Shown here: positions 61,186 through 64,000 of the stretch, one piece after another
Layout of the letters: every line of letters starts with the position of its first letter
How positions within the stretch are numbered: position 1 is the first letter of the stretch
NCBI GenBank assembly: GCA_002711415.1
Contig: PARI01000025.1
Location: forward strand, 1 to 64,000
Reading direction: 5' to 3'
DNA length: 64,000 nt
From: Phycisphaerae bacterium
Lineage (GTDB): Bacteria; Planctomycetota; Phycisphaerae; Phycisphaerales; SM1A02
Position numbers and translations under genes: made by a program
Notes under the pieces: model-generated
Database searches by the model: none
Told to the model about the DNA's origin: nothing
Seen by the model: only the letters and a program-made list of their open reading frames with translations

Positions 61186-61992
61186 TCAGAGCCGACTCCT
61201 GATCGCCCAGAGATCGGGGAAGAACGGCGTGAAGAGCGTGCGTTGAAGGTAGGCTGCGCCCGGGGAACCTCCCGTTCCCATCTTCATCCCGATCGTGCGT
61301 TCGACCATCTTGACGTGTCGGTATCTCCATTCGTGGAACCCTTCATCCAGATCGACCATCAACTCGCAGACCTGCCTGCGGTCGGAATCATCCCTGTAGA
61401 CCTGGAGGAGCACATCCTGCATCCTGGTGGACTCCGGGGCCGGTTGACTCAGGTCCCGCTCAAGGAGTTCTCGCGGGATGTCGTAGCCCTTGTCCGAGAG
61501 GAACTGGCAGAAGGCATCCCAGACGGAGGGGGAGTCCAGTCTCTTCTGGAGCCTGCCACAGGCCTCGGGGTCTTCGGCATGCCTCTGGATGAGTTCGGGT
61601 CGCTTGTGCCCGCAGATGAACTCGATCTCCCTGAACTGGATCGACTGAAATCCACTGGCGCTCTCGAGGAAGTTCCTGAAGGAGAGGAACGAGATCGGTG
61701 TCATCGTCTCGAGGACGCCGATCTGCCCGACCATCGTCTTGAGGATCGTCAGCATCCTCTTGAGCGTCGAGGTCGCCATCGCCCGATCGCCCGCCTGGAA
61801 TGAACTGATGAGCCAGTCGAACTCCCAGAGCATCTGCTTGAACCACAACTCGTACACCTGATGGATCACGATGAACAGATGTTCGTCGTGCTCGGGGGGA
61901 TCCGAGCGGAACTCCTGCAGCGAGAGCAGTTCCTGGATCTTCAGGTATCTGGAGTAGCCCAGTGCCTTTGACTGGTTCGTGGTGTCACTCAT
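61186..61992 (-). CDS. kynA: Tryptophan 2,3-dioxygenase
   Basis: A 268-residue haem enzyme that opens the indole ring of tryptophan to N-formylkynurenine. The conserved HDEHLFIVIHQVYELWFKQ block, FRNFLESASGFQS, and the C-terminal segment YRHVKMVERTIGMKMGTGGS with FFPDLWAIRSRL (haem ligand His and substrate-binding Thr/Gly loop) are present. No other kynurenine-pathway gene is adjacent. The ATG has no Shine-Dalgarno site; a TTGACC/GATAGT promoter on the minus strand lies just upstream. Its stop is six bases from the convergent LptC-LptA gene. Confidence 0.97.
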   Translation of the reverse strand: MSDTTNQSKALGYSRYLKIQELLSLQEFRSDPPEHDEHLFIVIHQVYELWFKQMLWEFDWLISSFQAGDRAMATSTLKRMLTILKTMVGQIGVLETMTPISFLSFRNFLESASGFQSIQFREIEFICGHKRPELIQRHAEDPEACGRLQKRLDSPSVWDAFCQFLSDKGYDIPRELLERDLSQPAPESTRMQDVLLQVYRDDSDRRQVCELMVDLDEGFHEWRYRHVKMVERTIGMKMGTGGSPGAAYLQRTLFTPFFPDLWAIRSRL

Positions 61993-62003
61993 GGAGGCGC
62001 GAC

Positions 62004-62030
62004 ACTATCCAGATGCGGCCGTATGGTCAA
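62004..62030 (-). promoter_or_regulatory. Promoter candidate for kynA
   Basis: On the minus strand, TTGACC (62030-62025) and GATAGT (62009-62004) have a 15-base spacer. The predicted start point is about five bases before the ATG at 61992, giving a very short leader. Confidence 0.45.
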
Positions 62031-62695
62031 GGATCGATGCCGGTTTCCCCCGTTGAGGGATTCCAATCACTCGATTCGGCCGGGCAGGTCTCGACTCGTC
62101 CATCGCCCCGAATCACCAGCCCAACGCCGTTGCGTATATACGCCGTCGATGGCAGGGCCATGTTGGGTGTGCCTGGTCGGCCGATGAAAAAGACCACCGC
62201 CTCGGCGGGCTGCTCGAGCTGGTCCAGTCGCTGGTACGGGATCGCCGCGTTGAAGACGACATCCCGGGTCATCGCCGCCGGCTCGGTGTCGAGGCCGAGA
62301 TCCTCGTGCCAGCTCGAACGCCCCGGCAGCGCCTGATCGTTCTGCTGGAGCCACTGCTGGAACCGTGACGAGACCAGTTCGAGCCTGGACATCTCCTCCC
62401 GTACGCGGGCGGCTTCGATCGCCAGAGGACCCATCTGCAGGATTGAGACCAGGAGAATGATCAGTCCGATTCCGCCGAGGAGAATGCCGACCACCGCGAT
62501 TCGGCCCCCACGAGGCCTGCCCGTGCCGGAGCGAATCCTCTGCAACGCGATACCGCTGAGGATCAGTCCGGGGACTCCGGTCACGCCACAGGTCACCAGC
62601 CCGAAGAGGCTGCAGAAGAACCCGATCAGTGCGCAGCGGTCCAGGTCCGGTTCGATCCAGGGACGTGCGTTGGATTGATCCTTCTCGTTGGACAC
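62027..62695 (-). CDS. DUF4190-like membrane protein of unknown function
   Basis: A roughly 222-residue protein. Two transmembrane helices (about residues 18-45 and 55-82) match DUF4190: ALIGFFCSLFGLVTCGVTG and a GRIAVVGILLGGIGLIILL helix separated by a basic loop. The remainder is extracytoplasmic with pilin/DUF1559-like content (MTRDVVFNAAIPYQRL, VVFFIGRPG). GTG 62695 is used because upstream in-frame sequence overlaps rlmN in a non-coding manner. It lies four bases after the rlmN stop on the same strand, so it is cotranscribed with rlmN. Confidence 0.7.
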   Translation of the reverse strand: MSNEKDQSNARPWIEPDLDRCALIGFFCSLFGLVTCGVTGVPGLILSGIALQRIRSGTGRPRGGRIAVVGILLGGIGLIILLVSILQMGPLAIEAARVREEMSRLELVSSRFQQWLQQNDQALPGRSSWHEDLGLDTEPAAMTRDVVFNAAIPYQRLDQLEQPAEAVVFFIGRPGTPNMALPSTAYIRNGVGLVIRGDGRVETCPAESSDWNPSTGETGIDP

Positions 62696-62699
62696 CGGG

Positions 62700-63800
62700 T
62701 CAGTTCCCTTCGTCCTGGAGCATCGACCGGCGCCTTGACGGTCGGGACAGGTTCGTGTTCCCGAGCTGGCCGCAGGCAGCCATCGTCGCTCGGCCCTTGG
62801 TCTTGCGTCTCTTGGTGAACTGGCCATGCCGAATCGTCCGCTCGATGAACCTGTCGACGACAGACTGCTCCGGCGCAGGCCAGGGAGAATCATCGATCGG
62901 GTTGTACGGGATGATGTTGAGGGTGCATGGAATGTCATCGAGGTACCGGCAGAGCTCATCCGCATCATCCATGCCGTCATTGACCCCCGGGATCAGCACG
63001 TACTCGATGCAGAAACGGCCGGATGGTCGAAGCGGCCAGGCAAGCAGGACCTGCTTCAGCTCGGCCATGGACCATGCCCGGTTGACCGGCATGATCTCCG
63101 ACCGGATCCGGTCATTGGGAGCGTTGATCGATACGGCGAGGTTGAGCCTGTGGAAGCCGTCCTCGGCGGCCAGTTCCGACAGTCGCTGGATGCCACGTGG
63201 ATTGCCCACCGTGCTGACCGTGATGTTCCTGGGTGCTATGGCTGGACCGTGATGGTCGGCGAGGATCCGTATCGATTGGATGACCGCCTCGATGTTGTCG
63301 GTTGGTTCACCCATGCCCATGAACACGATGTTCTTGATCACGTGGCCCAGGTGATGTCTCGCAGCGTGCCATTGTCCTACGATCTGTCTTGGCTGCAGGT
63401 CATGCAGAAGTCCCATCCGTCCCGTCTGGCAGAAGCGGCATCCCATCGCGCACCCGACCTGGCTGCTCAGGCACAGGGTTGTCGTGGTACGTCCGGTGGA
63501 TCCGGTCATGGGGATCAGCACCGACTCGGTCTGGAGGGTGTTCTCCTCAAGGTCCATCAGGAACTTGATCGTCGTGTCGTCTCGCCTGAGCATCGATGGA
63601 GCGGACAGGGCCGGACGGATCCATTCCGCATCACAACGGCCCAGTTGGTGGTGGTCGCGATAGTGTTCGAGCGCGACTGGCCTGGAGATGCCCCTTTTCA
63701 TGGCAGCGGCCATGAATCCCGAGCTGGTCATGGCCAGCGGATCCAGGAGCTCATCCGGTCCGTCATGGATGATCTTCATCTGTTGTCGGGATGTCTGCAT
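62700..63800 (-). CDS. rlmN: RlmN/Cfr-family radical SAM RNA methyltransferase
   Basis: A 366-residue protein with the radical SAM motif CAMGCRFC (Cys117, Cys121, Cys124), FMGMGEPTDN, ITVSTVGNPRGIQRL, and the C-terminal MAACGQLG with the catalytic Cys343. RlmN methylates C2 of A2503 in 23S rRNA and A37 of some tRNAs; Cfr methylates C8. The SQVGC start of the motif favours RlmN, but the N-terminal part is weaker, so a Cfr-like paralogue is possible. The ATG at 63800 has GGAG ten bases upstream. Confidence 0.88.
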   Translation of the reverse strand: MQTSRQQMKIIHDGPDELLDPLAMTSSGFMAAAMKRGISRPVALEHYRDHHQLGRCDAEWIRPALSAPSMLRRDDTTIKFLMDLEENTLQTESVLIPMTGSTGRTTTTLCLSSQVGCAMGCRFCQTGRMGLLHDLQPRQIVGQWHAARHHLGHVIKNIVFMGMGEPTDNIEAVIQSIRILADHHGPAIAPRNITVSTVGNPRGIQRLSELAAEDGFHRLNLAVSINAPNDRIRSEIMPVNRAWSMAELKQVLLAWPLRPSGRFCIEYVLIPGVNDGMDDADELCRYLDDIPCTLNIIPYNPIDDSPWPAPEQSVVDRFIERTIRHGQFTKRRKTKGRATMAACGQLGNTNLSRPSRRRSMLQDEGN

Positions 63801-63867
63801 GACTTGAACTCTCCTGAGCGGCTATGATACGGAACCTCGATCACGTGTTGAACAAGGGACATCGAAC

Positions 63868-64000
63868 ATGCACATGAAGGCTTCAGATCATGACCACGGC
63901 CCGGCCACGGTCCCGGTCCGCATCATCCTCGAGGATCCGCACGGGTTGACCGAGGACGACAAGCCCGAGCATGACCTGATGGCCGCCAAGGGCGAATCGA
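63868..64000 (+). CDS. Hypothetical protein, N-terminal fragment (runs off the window)
   Basis: 44 codons are visible, starting MHMKASDHDHGPATVPVRI and continuing with an acidic stretch. AAGGG lies upstream of the ATG. It is divergent from rlmN. Too little is present to assign a function; the frame stays open to the window end. Confidence 0.6.
   Translation, partial: MHMKASDHDHGPATVPVRIILEDPHGLTEDDKPEHDLMAAKGES

Noticed and set aside
1-64000. CRISPR array, tRNA, rRNA, insertion sequence or prophage
   Set aside because: No regularly spaced repeats, no tRNA T-loop signature in a cloverleaf context, no transposase or integrase homologue and no terminal inverted repeats were seen on either strand.

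Overview
The window is GC-rich, densely packed bacterial DNA. It reads most like a planctomycete of the Phycisphaerae type. That assignment is an inference from three things: secreted proteins with C-terminal dockerin-like EF-hand modules, a Gram-negative style lipid A/LPS gene set, and a full flagellar export cluster. No rRNA, tRNA, CRISPR array or insertion sequence was recognised. Apart from one in-frame stop in an LPS-transport gene, the content looks like ordinary chromosomal backbone.

Layout. 1-10.6 kb: flagellar operon fliN(partial)-fliO-fliP-fliQ-fliR-flhB-flhA-flhF-flhG-small membrane protein-fliA, tightly coupled by overlapping stops and starts and closed by a hairpin terminator. 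10.7-13.8 kb: an orphan CoA-transferase subunit, an ALDH7-type aldehyde dehydrogenase and a lipoprotein cyclophilin. 14-18.1 kb: ResB and CcsA for system II cytochrome c biogenesis. 18.1-19.1 kb: two overlapping CrcB/FluC fluoride channel genes. 19.5-28.7 kb: a secreted AA10 polysaccharide monooxygenase, a lipoprotein, a winged-helix/flippase fusion, a phosphoesterase-LamG protein, a pyridine nucleotide transhydrogenase and a secreted repeat protein. 28.8-36.5 kb: enolase, a 2-hydroxyacid dehydrogenase, motA-motB, a divergent subtilase and a two-domain ABC permease. 36.6-40 kb: nuoD-nuoE-small ORF-nuoF. 40-44.4 kb: ybeY-corC, lptB-PEGA lipoprotein and moaA. 44.5-44.6 kb: a predicted small RNA. 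44.6-50 kb: a degenerate PfkB protein, a PagL-like deacylase, galE, a DUF368 transporter, several small proteins and a response regulator. 50.1-57.2 kb: an LpxL-like acyltransferase, a coiled-coil/BRCT-like membrane protein, a FIST sensor, rpsT, a CPBP protease, a GYF-like duplicated protein and an MgtE-type transporter. 57.2-64 kb: kdsC, an LptC-LptA fusion broken by a TAG codon, kynA, a DUF4190-like protein, rlmN and the start of one more gene.

How the genes work together. Export, placement and transcription of the flagellum sit in one block, with the motAB stator 21 kb away. Outer-membrane lipid genes (kdsC, lptC/A, lptB, lpxL, pagL-like, galE) are scattered but together indicate an LPS-bearing envelope. 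The secreted dockerin-bearing proteins suggest use of polysaccharide or protein polymers.

Most notable: a compact intergenic transcript at 44.5 kb with promoter, three stem-loops (one with a UUCG tetraloop) and a U-run terminator; the in-frame TAG in the LptC-LptA fusion; several genes whose -10 box lies only 6-8 nt before the start codon with no convincing Shine-Dalgarno sequence, suggesting leaderless mRNAs; and several unusual domain fusions.
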